Assembly (NCBI RefSeq): GCF_024323335.1
Contig: NC_066582.1
Coordinates: forward strand, 90,392,944-90,456,943
Length of the DNA: 64,000 nt
Direction of reading: 5' to 3'
Origin: Lathyrus oleraceus
Lineage: Eukaryota > Streptophyta > Magnoliopsida > Fabales > Fabaceae
Below are positions 1 to 12,599 of the stretch, in pieces (position 1 is the stretch's first letter; each line of letters begins with the position of its first letter). The position numbers and the translations under genes are program-made. Under the pieces are notes generated by a model that did not search any database, was not told the origin of the DNA, and saw only the letters and a list, made by a program, of their open reading frames with translations.

Positions 1-600
1 CATTAAAGAGTCCAAACAGTATTCGTCTGTAAGCAAACGTTCCGTAGGGACAAGTAAAGGTTGTTTTCTCTTTATCCTCGGGGTGAATGGGTATTTGGAA
101 AAAATCTAGAATATCCATCAAGATAACAAAAGTAAGAGTGCCTGGTAAGACACTCCAGCATTTGATCTATGAATGGAAGGGGGAAATGGTCTTTCCTAGT
201 TGCATTATTGAGCTTCCTATAATCTATGCACATACGCCATCCGCCTTTTATGCGTTTAGCAACGTGCTCTCCCTTTTTGTTCTGCACGACTGTGATGCCT
301 CCCTTCTTGGGTACCACATGTACAGGAGTTACCCACTTACTATCAGAGATCTGATAGATTATACCAGCTTCCAGTAGTTTAAGGACTTCCTTCTTTACTA
401 CCTCGCTCATCACAGGGTTAATTCGTCTCTGATGTTCTCTGGAAGGTTTTGAATCCTTCTCTAGTGAGATCCTGTGCATACATACGGATAGGCTAATACC
501 TTTTAGATCAGAGATGTTGTACCCTAAGGCAGAGGGGTATATTCTTAAAACGTTCAAGAGTCGATTCGTTTTGTCTTAATTTAAGGTGGCACTAACTATA
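1..600 (-). pseudogene. Athila-like Ty3/gypsy reverse transcriptase fragment
   Basis: N-terminal part of a Ty3/gypsy reverse transcriptase, which copies element RNA into DNA; it continues beyond the left edge of the window. The minus-strand translation from about 557 down shows the fingers/palm signature WRMCIDYRKLN followed by KDHFPLPFIDQMLE, wording typical of the Athila lineage. A one-base change near position 105 shifts the frame: after YLDGYS the Athila-like continuation (IPIHPEDKEKTTFTCPYGTF) is found in another frame. The coding sense upstream (558-736) is also frame-broken but still readable as the protease-RT linker. The piece is a dead copy and shares orientation with the protease and gag fragments to its right. 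Family is confident; Athila versus a close relative is less so. Confidence 0.85.
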
Positions 601-736
601 TTGGGCGATTCATTTCTTCATCCAAAAACTCATATCTTAGGTTCTTGGGTAGTTCCTTAAGTTCTTGGGCTGGTTTTTGAGAATTAGGTGAAGGGTCTGG
701 AGTAAGATCCAGACATTCATTAGTGAGAGGTTCTAT

Positions 737-1309
737 TTACTCTAACTCGTCATCCTTTTCATTAGGGTTTGAAAATGGTTCGATCTTAGGTTCTCCCTGA
801 TGAAATTCTCTTATGCACTCATCTATGATATCGATCGCGTAACATGCGTCTCCTAGAATTGGTGTCATTAGGAATTTCAAAAGAATGAAATCGATCTTTT
901 CGTCCCCTACTTCGAAGGTTAATTTCCCTCTTTTGACATCTATTATAGCTCTTGTTGTTGATAAGAATGGTCTTCCTAGAAGGATAGGGATATCTTCGTC
1001 TTCTTTTATATCCATGACCACAAAGTCTGTTGGGATATAAAGTTGACCGATCCTAACTGGGATATCTTCTAAAATGTCTATAGGATACTTAACAGACCTA
1101 TCGGCTAATTGTAGGGACATCTTAGTTGGTTGCAATTCTCCTAGGTTTAATCTCTTACATACAGCTAAGGGCATTAAACTTACACTAGTTCCTAAGTCTA
1201 GGAAAGCTTTGTCGATCACATGATTTTCTAAAATGCAAGGTATAGAAAAACTACCAGGGTCTTTTTCCTTCTTAGCAAGTTTATCCACAGAAATAAAGTT
1301 GCATTCCAA
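737..1309 (-). pseudogene. Athila-like gypsy aspartic protease (retropepsin) domain
   Basis: Open stretch of 190 codons encoding the polyprotein protease, which would cut Gag-Pol. The active-site region reads FLDLGTSVSLMPLAV, the plant gypsy version of the aspartic-protease D-[TS]-G loop. About 70 residues on, ILLGRPFLSTTRAIIDV matches the conserved GRPFL/ARA segment near the C-terminus of these proteases. It lies between the RT fragment (left, downstream on this strand) and the gag fragment (right), the expected gag-pro-pol order. The frame ends before the RT, so the polyprotein is broken. Function is established for the family; activity here is unlikely. Confidence 0.85.
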
Positions 1310-1330
1310 GGGTTTTGGATCGTGAAGCTT

Positions 1331-2124
1331 TTATATCACTTTTATAAATTTTTGATATTGGTTATTGACTTTGGTTTGTTTAAGTCTTTGCGGATACGGG
1401 ATTGGTGGTTTGTACGGGGGCGGTGGTTTGTAAGCTTTATCCTTGGGTCCACCTTCTTGGTTGGTTTGTTTCTCGGATTCCTCCGGTTCCTCTTCTTGGT
1501 TGGTAGGCACATTCTCTTTAGAAGATTTGGACTCGCTCATTGCTGGGTTCTGAGGCCCTTCGTAAGCGGTTCCACTTCATAACAAGATAGTGTTAGCTTG
1601 CCCTCAAGGGTTTGGTTGAGGTTGTCCAGGAAATTGGCCTCCAGGTGTAGTTTGTGGGGCTTGGTTTTGTGCTACCTGTGAGATCTGGGTTTCAAGCATC
1701 TTATTGTGAGTGATTATCTGATCAACCTTGGTTCTTAATTGTGTTATAAGTTCATTTACGTGAATGTTTTGGTTTAGGAATTCTTTATTTTGCTGAGTCT
1801 GGCCTGATATAAAGCTTTCCATGATCTTCTCAAGGTTAGACTTCTGGGGCACAACTTGCATAGGTTGGTTTGGTTTTTGGGCTTGATAACCTTGCGGTCT
1901 CTAAGGTGCATTATTTTGGATATGGTTCTGGTTTTTATAGGAGAAATTTGGATGATTCTTCCATCCAGGGTTGTAAGTGTTTGAAAACGGGTTACCTTGG
2001 GCGTAATTCACTTGGTCGGTATTTAGTTCGTTCAAAAGGTTACACTCCACCGATTCGTGTCCTTCAGATCCACAGAGTTTGCACTTTGCGAATTCACACG
2101 ATCAGTTATGCCCTAGACCCGTGA
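1331..2124 (-). pseudogene. Gypsy gag C-terminal region with CCHC zinc knuckle
   Basis: Nucleocapsid end of the gag of the same minus-strand element. Around 2042-2083 the minus strand encodes CKLCGSEGHESVEC, a perfect CX2CX4HX4C zinc knuckle that binds element RNA. It is followed by an Asn/Gln-rich stretch, then a Gln-rich segment (about 1604-1861) and a charged, Lys/Pro-rich segment (1331-1540). One in-frame TAG at 1901-1903 interrupts a Gln-rich run (between NNAP and RPQGYQ) and probably arose from CAG by a C-to-T change. Apart from that stop the frame around the knuckle reads well, so this copy is only moderately old. Confidence 0.75.
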
Positions 2125-2129
2125 CCAAG

Positions 2130-3243
2130 AAAGTGGTAAAAGGAAGACTTATTATTCCTAAAATCATGGAGGAAGTGTTTTCCCCTTTTGACTGACTCTC
2201 TTCGGCTAATCATTGTCGGCCCACTTCATCACCCATGTTTACCGGGCGGGTGGATAGTAGGATCCCAATTGGGCGACCTTATACTCAAATCTAGGAAACC
2301 TCATAACCTATTTATGCGACTATATGAGTTATTTGGGTGGCCTCTTTCATTGTAAGGTAGCTTTCCCATCGCCATTGCGCCAAACTTTCCTCATTTTCAA
2401 GGATTATCCCTTCTTAGGGACCCAATAAAATTATATCAATACACAACCTCTCAAGAACGGGGACTTAAAATGAGTGAAGTATTTAATAAGAGTGCTCACA
2501 TCCTTAAAAATTCCTTGTATGGATCTATAGCAGGTGGGATTTTTCTTGATGATGGCTTACATTGTGTCACTTAAGAATAACTTGAGACAAATCCCTTAAG
2601 TGAGACTTAATATATGAGTCTCCCAGACGATACTTTATAGTCAAGTCCCTCAGGCGAGATTATATGTTAAGCCTATCCGATGAGACTTTAAGTCCCCCGT
2701 GCGAGGCATTGAGTCTCTCAGGCGAGATTTTGGTCAAACACTAAAGAAATACTTTTAACTTAAGCCTCTTGGCCAAAATTTGGTCGCATCCCTTGGGCGA
2801 GACTTTAATTTGGATCCCGTATAAGGATACTTTAAGTCCCTCAAGTGGGGCATTTAAATGAGCCTGTTTGGTGGGACTTTAAGTCCTTTGGGCGAGATTA
2901 TATGTTGAACTTGTCTTATGAGACTCTAAGTTGCTCATGATATGCTATATGTTGAGTCTGTTCAATGAGACTTTAAGTCCCTCAGGTGAGGCGTTAAATC
3001 TCTTCGGAGAGAGTTCGGTCAAACCCTCATGCAAGAATTTTAAGTTAAATCTCTTGGGCCAAACTTCAGTTGCATTCCTTGGGTGAGACTTTAAGTTAAA
3101 CCTTATTCTCTTTTCAGTGATCTCACTTGATAGATCCATGTTTTCAAGATTAGTTTTGTTCTCTCATGTTTTGAAACTCATGATGTGGTGTGACACATTT
3201 TGCATCTTTGTGGGTGACCCGTTAGTCTTTTGCAAGACATATT
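2130..3243 (-). other. Non-coding flank of the Athila-like copy, with degenerate repeats
   Basis: No open frame of note. Positions 2130-2600 may hold decayed upstream gag sequence but I could not align it. From about 2610 the sequence becomes repetitive (separate entry). The stretch ends exactly at the left TSD (ATATT, 3239-3243) of the solo LTR. Confidence 0.4.
2610..3110. repeat. Degenerate tandem repeat with GAGACTTTAAGTCCCTCAGG core
   Basis: Roughly 25-30 bp units built on GACTTTAAGTCCCTCAGGCG recur about fifteen times with many substitutions. Longer similarity between about 2655-2740 and 2940-3030 (both run from TATATGTT... through GAGACTTTAAGTCC... to GGTCAAAC) suggests a higher-order unit of about 285 bp. 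Confidence 0.6.
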
Positions 3244-4680
3244 TGTAATACCCCAAAATTTACCCTTCATTTTTCCTGGAAGCATGGGATTATGTTTTAC
3301 ACTTCATTAGCATCATATTAGGTCATACTCATGGCATACTGCATTAGTGACATGGAGATCAGGTTTTGATCGATCACTCCTTAACAGAAGGAGCCCACGC
3401 AAAGCAAGATTGAGAATCGGACTTCATTTTCTAAGTATACAAGTCTCAAGGGTCTTAGGGGGGTCCAAGTATCTTATTATAGTCCTCAGTTCATCAGTGA
3501 AGGATTCAAAGCTATTAGAGTGTTCATCTGGATTTAATCAGAAATTAGGGTTTCACAGCTACCTGCAACAAGAAATGTTTGGTTGGAATTAGAGGAGCTC
3601 ATCCATTTCATGATTAGAGAGGCATCTTGGCCTAGGAAGACTCACAATTATCCCAGAAAGATCCATTGGCAATCAGTGCAATCAGTTCTTGATCATTTTG
3701 CCCTAAAACTAGGGTTTGGTATAAAATCAGTTTATTTCTGATTCTTTGGGTGAAACTCTTTTCCATGGCCCTCCATATGTCCACAAGGGTCTACATACAA
3801 AAAATCAGCTCTTTATTTGAGCTAGAAGTGCTTCAATTGATCAATGGAATCGGGAATCATACAGTTTGGGAAAAGTCAACTGTGAGGCCAGAAAAGTCAA
3901 CTCCTGACATTTTGAGAGTGGAATCTCAAAATCCATGCCTAGGGGATCCTACATGTGAAATTTGATCAAGGTTAGATCATGGATTCATCATTTAATCAGG
4001 AATTGGAAAAGTTACTTAATTTGGAAATGGTTGACTTTCCATTTAGGGCAAGTTTTCATAATCGTTGCACTCACTTTAAGCCCATTTTGCATCAAGATAA
4101 AAGCTCCATTTGAAACTTTCTCCAACATGAAAGTTGTTTCTCTTGTTCCAAGCTTTCTAGAGATATAAAGTTTGCTCCATTTGGATTAGAATTGAGAAAG
4201 TTATGCTTAGTCAAAGTGAGACATTTTTTAGGACAGTTTTCTTGGCCAGTTTTCTTGCACTTCAAGGCTTCTTGGCCAGTTTTAAGTCCAAAATCTTCAA
4301 AATTTGTCAAGACTTCTTGGCCAGTTTTCTTGCACTTCAAGGCATTATTTGAAAATACTTTCTTCACAACAATTGTACCTTTCCATGTCCTCTTTCACAT
4401 CCTTTTGGAATCATCTCATTTGGATCCATGGTTTGAGAGATACATTCATTTAAAGTGGGCACCATGACTTGATTTTCTAGGCAGATTTTGGGCCTGGCTG
4501 GGCCAATCAGATTTTCTAAGCATGTTGAACAAACCAGTCACGTTTTTTACCTCTTTTGGCCATGCATTGGACATCCATTCACTTAAGTTTGGCCCAAAAT
4601 AACATTTTACACCTCACTTCACACTTTTATTCTTATGGATAAATGACTTATTAAAAAGCCCATGAGAACACCTAATCCAC

Positions 4681-4692
4681 CCTATTTAAGAA
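4681..4692 (+). promoter_or_regulatory. Putative TATA box of the solo LTR
   Basis: CTATTTAAGAAG is followed by a CCCTAA-containing leader, inside the 5' third of the LTR where the U3/R boundary would be expected. Position and composition only; no transcript evidence. Confidence 0.35.
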
Positions 4693-5170
4693 GCTGAAAC
4701 CCTAACCCTAAAGGAGCATTGGAATTTCATGGAAAGGAGGCAAAGCTTCATCACATATCAGATTCCATTCCACTTCTATTTTCCATTAGGTAATCATCTC
4801 TTCCATGGCCATGTTTTGATATATCTACGCTTGCTTACCATGTTCATCACCATTAATCCTTCCATTTTCATATTTCTTTTTCTTATTTAAAATACTTTCT
4901 TCGTCCATAAAATTACCCAAAAATATTTTTCACTTTTCTTAACGTTTTATTTAATTCTATATCATTTTTATTTTCGTATCTTTTTAATATTAATATTTTA
5001 TTTTAATTATTTATTCTAAATGGTCCATTTTAACACACTTTTTTATTGATTTTATTTTTATGACTTAAAATTATTATTAGCATTTGATTTTTGGGGTGAA
5101 GGTTGACCACTGTCTCATGGTCAACCTGACCTTTTCTTCGAATTTTATTTCACATTTTGAATTTATTTTG

Positions 5171-5530
5171 GATTTATTTTTGACCTAGTTTGGTTGGTTG
5201 ACTTTTAATTTGACTTCTGTTTTATTTTAATTAATTCACGTACCAATTTTCATTATTTTTAAAATCTTTTTAGGGGATGATGATGTCCTGACCCCACCTT
5301 ATTTATTTTGGTTTTTCATAATTTTCATGATTAATTTACTATTTATTCTTGATTTATTTCTAACCTAGTCTTATTAATTGACTTTTGGTTTTACCTATGT
5401 TTTGTTTTAATTAATTCACATGCCAATTTTCATTATTTTTAAAATATATTTGGAGGATGATGATGTCCTGACCCCACCTTATTTAGTTTAATTTTTCATA
5501 ATTTTCTTGATTAATTTGCTATTTATTTGT
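5171..5530 (+). repeat. Two-copy tandem duplication inside the solo LTR
   Basis: Two 180 bp copies (5171-5350 and 5351-5530). Both carry GATTTATTT..ACCTAGT, TTTTAATTAATTCAC and GGATGATGATGTCCTGACCC in the same order. The copies differ at scattered sites, so the duplication is not recent. Confidence 0.75.
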
Positions 5531-7324
5531 TATTTTTTAAGTTGACTTGAATTTTCAGTTGACTTCTTTATGATCGATGTTTGACATAGGGATTGCTTAT
5601 GGCAATTGAAGAGATCTTTTGATCCTCCCTCGTTCATCTCATATGCCATGTATTAGAGGTCTTTTACCTTAATTTTATTTGGTCCTTACCTCATTTCCTG
5701 ATTAAATAATTCAGTGGACCCTTCGTGTGCATATTTTCATCTGTTTGATTCATCTGTTATCTTTTATACTTGTTTCTCTCATTCATGCTTTCTATTGCTT
5801 GATTATTTAACATGTTCATACTCCCATGCATTGTTTAAATGCTCCATTATTTGATTCTTTGGTTTGATTATATATTGTTTATTTATCCGATCTGATTGAT
5901 AACTGTTGCCTACTTATATGATGTATGAGGCATATATTCTTATTGTTTGTTTGCCATGAACAATCCCCATTCATAACAAATGTACCCCTCTCCCATAAAG
6001 TGTATAATATTTATTTCTTTATTTCTTTATTCACCTGTTAATACAAGAATTAAAACAAAAATCCGATAACCATTTCAAAATAAGATCAAAAGCTCGATCC
6101 AACATCGAGTAAACATTTTCAAAACTTAACAGAACTAGCACGCATTCATCCATCCTCTTGTAAGTCGATTGCCTCAGGCATCGCCATCTACCTGTAAGTC
6201 GATTGCCTCCGGCGTCGCCATCTACCCTTATCCGTAACTCCTCTCTACCCTCCATCCGTCGATTCTTGTTCCGTTTAGGTAGCACCCATTAGGTAGAACC
6301 CTTTGTATGATAACATAGGTAGAATTCCCCTATTCTTTGCATGCTAACATTAGGTAGATGTTCCCTTTTGTAAATCCTAGCACATAGGTCCATATTGCAT
6401 GACAACTCTAGAGCATAGCTTCCCCACTTTTAGACCTTCCGTGCGTCTCCGATCTTGTGGCATGTCAGTTCGTTCTATTGCAAAGAGGTAACTGCCTAAG
6501 ACTCGATTCAGCGAGTTGCGACACCTACTACTAGGACGTTGAACACACTACCCACCCTCCTTTGACACAGCTGGTGTCCTCTTTTGTAAGTCCATGTTCA
6601 GATGGCAATCCTTAACCCCATAGTTAGCCGAACTACGACAACTCTAATTCTCATGTTCAGATCAGATACGTAGGCACGAGACGTGATGTCTTGTCGAGTT
6701 TGACTAACGGCTAACAACTAATCCTTGCTTGCTTTCGCCCTTGCTGCGATTCTTTTCTCTCGCCCTCGTTGCGATCGAGACCGCCCCTTTCCCTTTCCCT
6801 AGTTGCAATCGAGACCCTTGTTCCCGTAGTTAGCCGAACTACGTTTTGCTCTGATTCTCATTCCAGATGAGATACTTAGGCATAAGATGCGACGTCTTAC
6901 CGAGCACACTTCTCTTTAACCCATAGGTAACCAAGCTTTGAAGACTCTGATTCTCATACTCAGATGAGATACGTAGGCAGTGGATGCGACATCCTTGCGA
7001 GTCATTTTCTTTTAACCTTCCTTTTAGTAAATAGTACTTTAGATATACCTACACCCTTTAGACTAGAACAACACTTATGAAAAGGGCTCCCTAGGAGTAC
7101 CTAGGATGTTTTGGGTGCTTAAAACCTTCCCATTGCATAACCAACCCCCTTACCCAGATCTCTGACATTTTTACTAGTTTTTGATTCGATAAAACTTTTA
7201 GGTTTTTGTTCGCTTTCTAACCATTCCTTTGGATAAATAGAAGTGCGGTGGCGACTCGACTTGTATGGTTTACCTTGGATTTAGTCAATATCTCTAAGGG
7301 TAACGAATACCCCGCTACAATATT

Positions 7325-7628
7325 GATTTCACTTACGATTTACCAAATCTGATTATTGACCTGGGATTGACCTTGTTTTGCAAGATCCATTCTAGACCCA
7401 CAAAATGTCTTACGCGGTCATAAAATCCTCGTCCTCACTACCAGAATCATCAGTGTGTAACTTGAACTTGAGGCCCAAGTCAGTTTTACTTAGTAGGACT
7501 GAGACACCAATTTTACCAAGAATTCGAGCAAGTTGAAAATCTTTATATTATTTTTAAGTCTCATATAGACACGTGTAATTTTCTTGATGAGAATTTAACT
7601 ATTTAATAAGATTATGACAGACATGAGT
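7325..7628. other. Unassigned flank right of the solo LTR
   Basis: No recognised domain. Minus-strand coding-like text (an acidic run DDSGSEDEDF near 7420) is broken by stops. It may be the tail of the Mutator-like pseudogene or of the element into which the solo LTR inserted. Confidence 0.25.
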
Positions 7629-9320
7629 CTAATTCTTCTCACTCCTTCTAATTACATATGAAACAATTTGAAATCCCCAATTACCATCCACATTAACATT
7701 TACTATTTTGTCAATGTATTTATGCATACAAACAAGCATCTTTTCAATGTGTTTTATTTTTCGTAAAGGTGGAAAAGGTGATACTTTGCTAATACAATCA
7801 CCATTTCTTACATATGTTTTGACTTTGAAAGTGAAGATCCGAATAGAGTGAGTCAGCATTCTCATGAAATGATTGTGACTACTAGGTTGAACTATCACTA
7901 GAAGTTTGTTTGACTTTTGTTTTCACTTCTTGCATAACTTTGTGATAGTAAAACCCATATTATTTTTACTTTTTCACTACTTGGATAACTTCATGATAAA
8001 TAAAATTCAATATCGCACAAGAAAATTTTCCAGTTAACCTAGAATACATATCCTTGATTTTGAGTTTATTTTATAACACTTTATATTTTGACCAAATGAT
8101 GTATGTATCTCATTGAGATTTAGTAAAATCATATTGTTCGTCGCTTCCCATGCCTTGGAAAAATCACATTAACTATATAACAAATATTTTTTTCAATCCA
8201 CCATGAGCATATTCAACTCTATTTATGGAGATGTTGCAAAGGTTTCAAACCTGTTAAATCCAAACACTAACTATTTTCTCCTTCACTTGATATAATATGA
8301 TATTTTCAACATATTAAACAAAAATTGAAATTTCACTCACACATTTCTAAACTGCATGAAAGAATTAGCATAAGACTCCACTATAAAAGAATTTATTACA
8401 TCGTCCAAGACTTCCATTATAGATTCGAATATTTGTTTAGATTTGACAATTTTCCCATCTTCACCTTCTTTTTTGTTTTTAAAATTGACTTAATTTTATA
8501 TCACACATTTTTACTTATATGACACCGACACAGTAAAGCATACGATCTAGGAAATATTTTTGCAACATAATTCATTAATGAAGTATTGTGATCAGGGACA
8601 ATCACATGTGGTATAGTTTATGGGTCATTCAATAAATTATGACACATTTCTAGAGCTCAAATAATATTATCCTCCTTTTTCATATTTCGTAAAAGCAAAG
8701 TCAATTGAATATATCATATTTATAAAAGTAACACCAACAATTTCAAGCAAATGTGACATGTATTTATTGGTCTTTTACATTGAATAAATTATCAATACCA
8801 TAGAAAATATGTTAATAAACTTTATGTATTTTGGATTCATCCAAAAAATATCTCAAATATATTTTTCATTACCAGTCATTTTATACGTATAAATATAATG
8901 ATGTTTATTTCACAAATTCAACAATGATTGCATTTCATTTCTTAGACCCCTAATATCCTTGTTGTATATATGTCGAGCATTATAAACTTGTTTAATATTT
9001 ATTAAACTATCAAGTTTTTTTATTTAAAAAAAAATTCTTCCCTTCACCATCTAAACGACAGAAAATATGATGATCGGATAAATTATGGTTAAATTCATGA
9101 TTATCTACACTGCACAACATATTGAATTTCCAAACATTTGCCATCGTATAGTACCACACAACTTGAAAGGACATCCACATGTTCTTGATATGGTGTCATC
9201 ATGTTTCAACTTTCAGAGAGTTTCTTCATACTCACCATCTTTCACAACTCATTGTAACATATGGTTATATTCTATAAGAACCATACTTAAACCTTTCAAT
9301 AATTATCATAGAACCTAATT
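7629..9320 (-). pseudogene. Decayed Mutator-like transposase with OTU-type domain
   Basis: Between about 8960 and 8500 the minus strand, read across several stops and frames, gives phrases typical of plant MULE transposases: DIFWMNPKYIKF, KTNKYMSHLLEIVGVT, then HVIVPDHNTSLMN and SYALLCRCH. The family's Asp catalytic residues fall in this region. Downstream on the same strand (about 7800-7629), MHKYIDKIVNVNVDGNWGFQ resembles the OTU cysteine-protease motif (usually DGNCGF) found next to transposase in some legume MULEs. Here the catalytic Cys codon reads Trp. Frameshifts and stops are throughout. I could not define terminal repeats. Confidence 0.6.
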
Positions 9321-9343
9321 TAGAAGCTTTGGCATAGACCCAT

Positions 9344-11290
9344 TGTCGCGGCGTAAAAAATAATCACGGGCATTCGCACGCTAGAGATGATAACTAAGTC
9401 TCCACCAAACTTTATTTGTTCCAAAAGGAAAGGGAATATATTGATAAAACCATTAAAGAAAAAGAAAATGGTCGTTACAACCATATTCTGGTTCAAGAGT
9501 CAATTATGCGAAGGGAAGGTATTAGCACCCCTCACACCCGTTGTACTCAACGGGAACCATTTAGTTAGATTTAAGAATAGAATGTTAGCTTAAGTTATTT
9601 GTTTTCTTCTAGTTATTAAAATGTCAGAAGGAAAAAGAAAGGGTCGTAATTTTTTTTATAGGGTGCTTGAAAGGATTGCAAGTCTTGCTCGTACATATCC
9701 TCACGTGTAATGAGGCATTCAAATCTACGTAGTTCTGGATAGAAAACCGCATATTTGTTTGTTGAGTTTAGAGAATGAATGTTTATGTTGCATTTTCTAG
9801 CGGTTAAATGTTGCTTGTATGCTTGCGGGGGAGGATTAAGCGTATGGTTCTATCGCGATAGAACAGATTAAACATTGTTCATTTGTGAAAAGGGTTTTTG
9901 ATCGAATGGGGAGAGAAAAGATAAGTTTGTTTGATTGAGTTTGTTTTTGTGTGGATGACGAATGCTCAGATGGTCGAGCTGTACGGGTTTGTATCCAAAC
10001 AATCGGGGAAAAGAGTGGTATACACCAAATCATTCCTTTTTCACCCAATTATTTGTGAAAGGGTTAGATATGATTAAGTTTCTTTAATGGACGAGGAATA
10101 CTCAGATGATCGAGCTATATGGCTCGTATCTAAGTATTTGGGAAAGAAAGAGGTATACACCCAATTATTCTTTTTCATCCAATTTGTTATGAAAATGAGA
10201 TCGCTCAAGATTTGATTGTGAAAGAGGTTTGGTATGAATCGGGTTAGGAAGTTTTTAAACAGACGACGAATGCTCGGATTGTCAAGCTATACGGCGCGTA
10301 TCCAAACAATCGAGGAAATAGTGGTATACACCAAACCGTTCCTTTTTCATCTTACTGATGAAAGATGTTTGAAATGATTAAATTTTTTTTATTTGATTTT
10401 AAAAATGCTTGATATGGATCAAGATTTAATTTGCATTTAAAAATGGTTTGATTCGATGGTGAAATGGTTAAAAATGAAGAGAGTCGTGATCTGTAACGCG
10501 GGGGTGCGAATTCTAGCACAAGAAAGTGAACTCTAACATGAGGCGTAACTTATCGCCATAAATCATACGAAACACGATACCACATACACACACGCAAAAA
10601 AAATGATAGAACAACGATGCATATAACAATCATGAATAACACATATTCATCACAAATGAATCAAAAAGTAAATGTGTGCGTGTTAAACTAAAAGCAACGC
10701 GAGGACGCGAATTGAGTTTACATAACGTGAGGGCATGCAATACAAAGCTACCAACACATAACTTACATCTGATTTAAATGTAATAAGATTCAAATGTGGC
10801 ATGCCAAAACTAATCGCAAAACAAGTAGCTAGAGGAAGTTCGGTCATCACAAATAAATCAAACTCAATGAATTATATAATAACTAAAGCAACGTGATGTG
10901 ACGAAATGTAAAGTAGCAAAAGCGCATAAAATACTCAATTAAACTCAACAATAACAGAATTGAAATGTCGCACGTAAGTAAATGCAAAACCAACCAGCAA
11001 AATGCTAACACATAGCACGCTCATCGCAATCAAAACAAAGTACACATAACATAACAGTGAGAAACAAAACCCAATCGAATACACGTAATATGATCATATT
11101 TTATTTTGGCGCAATAATAAATAATAAATAGAAGTACGTCTACCGAATAATTACATTGTTGTATCAAAAGATAATCCAGCAGAGTCACGACATACAACGC
11201 AAATCTCAAAAGAAGCTTTTTCTCTTTTTTTATAGTTCCTTTGATTTTTTCGAAAACTGAGAGAGATTAGAGTGAGTGGTGGCTTGCTAT
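9344..11290 (-). mobile_element. Ogre-type LTR remnant, minus orientation
   Basis: Starts TGTCGCGGCGT, like the plus-strand start of the guest LTRs (TGTCGCATTACGCG at 45290 and 59173). Within 160 bp it shares with them the stretch TTATGCGAAGGGAAGGTATTAGYACYCCT and a CGTTGTACTCAACGGG/CGTCGTACTCGACGGG palindrome. The sequence then diverges. There is a threefold degenerate repeat (separate entry) followed by A-rich DNA. The right end and a matching TSD could not be found, so about 11290 is approximate. Confidence 0.5.
9950..10370. repeat. Three-copy diverged repeat in the LTR remnant
   Basis: Units begin near 9958, 10094 and 10267. Each contains CGAATGCTCAGATGGTCGAG (with changes), a GTATCCAAACAATCG segment and GTGGTATACACCAAA, ending in a CCTTTTTCA run. 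Unit spacing is about 136 and 173 bp. Confidence 0.6.
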
Positions 11291-12562
<1,272 letters not shown>

Positions 12563-12599
12563 ATTTCCAGTTTCCTGTTTACCTGGATCAAATGTCTTA

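Larger units (their letters stand above)
3244..7319 (+). mobile_element. Solo LTR of an Ogre/Tat-type Ty3/gypsy retrotransposon
   Basis: An exact 4076 bp LTR. It starts TGTAATACCCC and ends CCCCGCTACA, with the 5 bp duplication ATATT at 3239-3243 and again at 7320-7324. Neither a primer-binding site after its right end nor a polypurine tract before its left end is present, so it is a solo LTR left by recombination between two LTRs. The last 300 bp or so, including GGTGGCGACTCGAC, closely match the reverse complement of 30180-30480, the end of the host Ogre LTR, so the families are related. It contains a TATA-like box near 4681, a 180 bp tandem duplication (5171-5530), repeated CTTGGCCAGTTTT blocks (4230-4345) and three diverged GATGAGATACGTAGGCA modules (about 6660-7000). 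Confidence 0.9.

Noticed and set aside
7320..7400. A primer-binding site after the solo LTR
   Set aside because: The sequence begins with the TSD copy ATATT and shows no tRNA complement.
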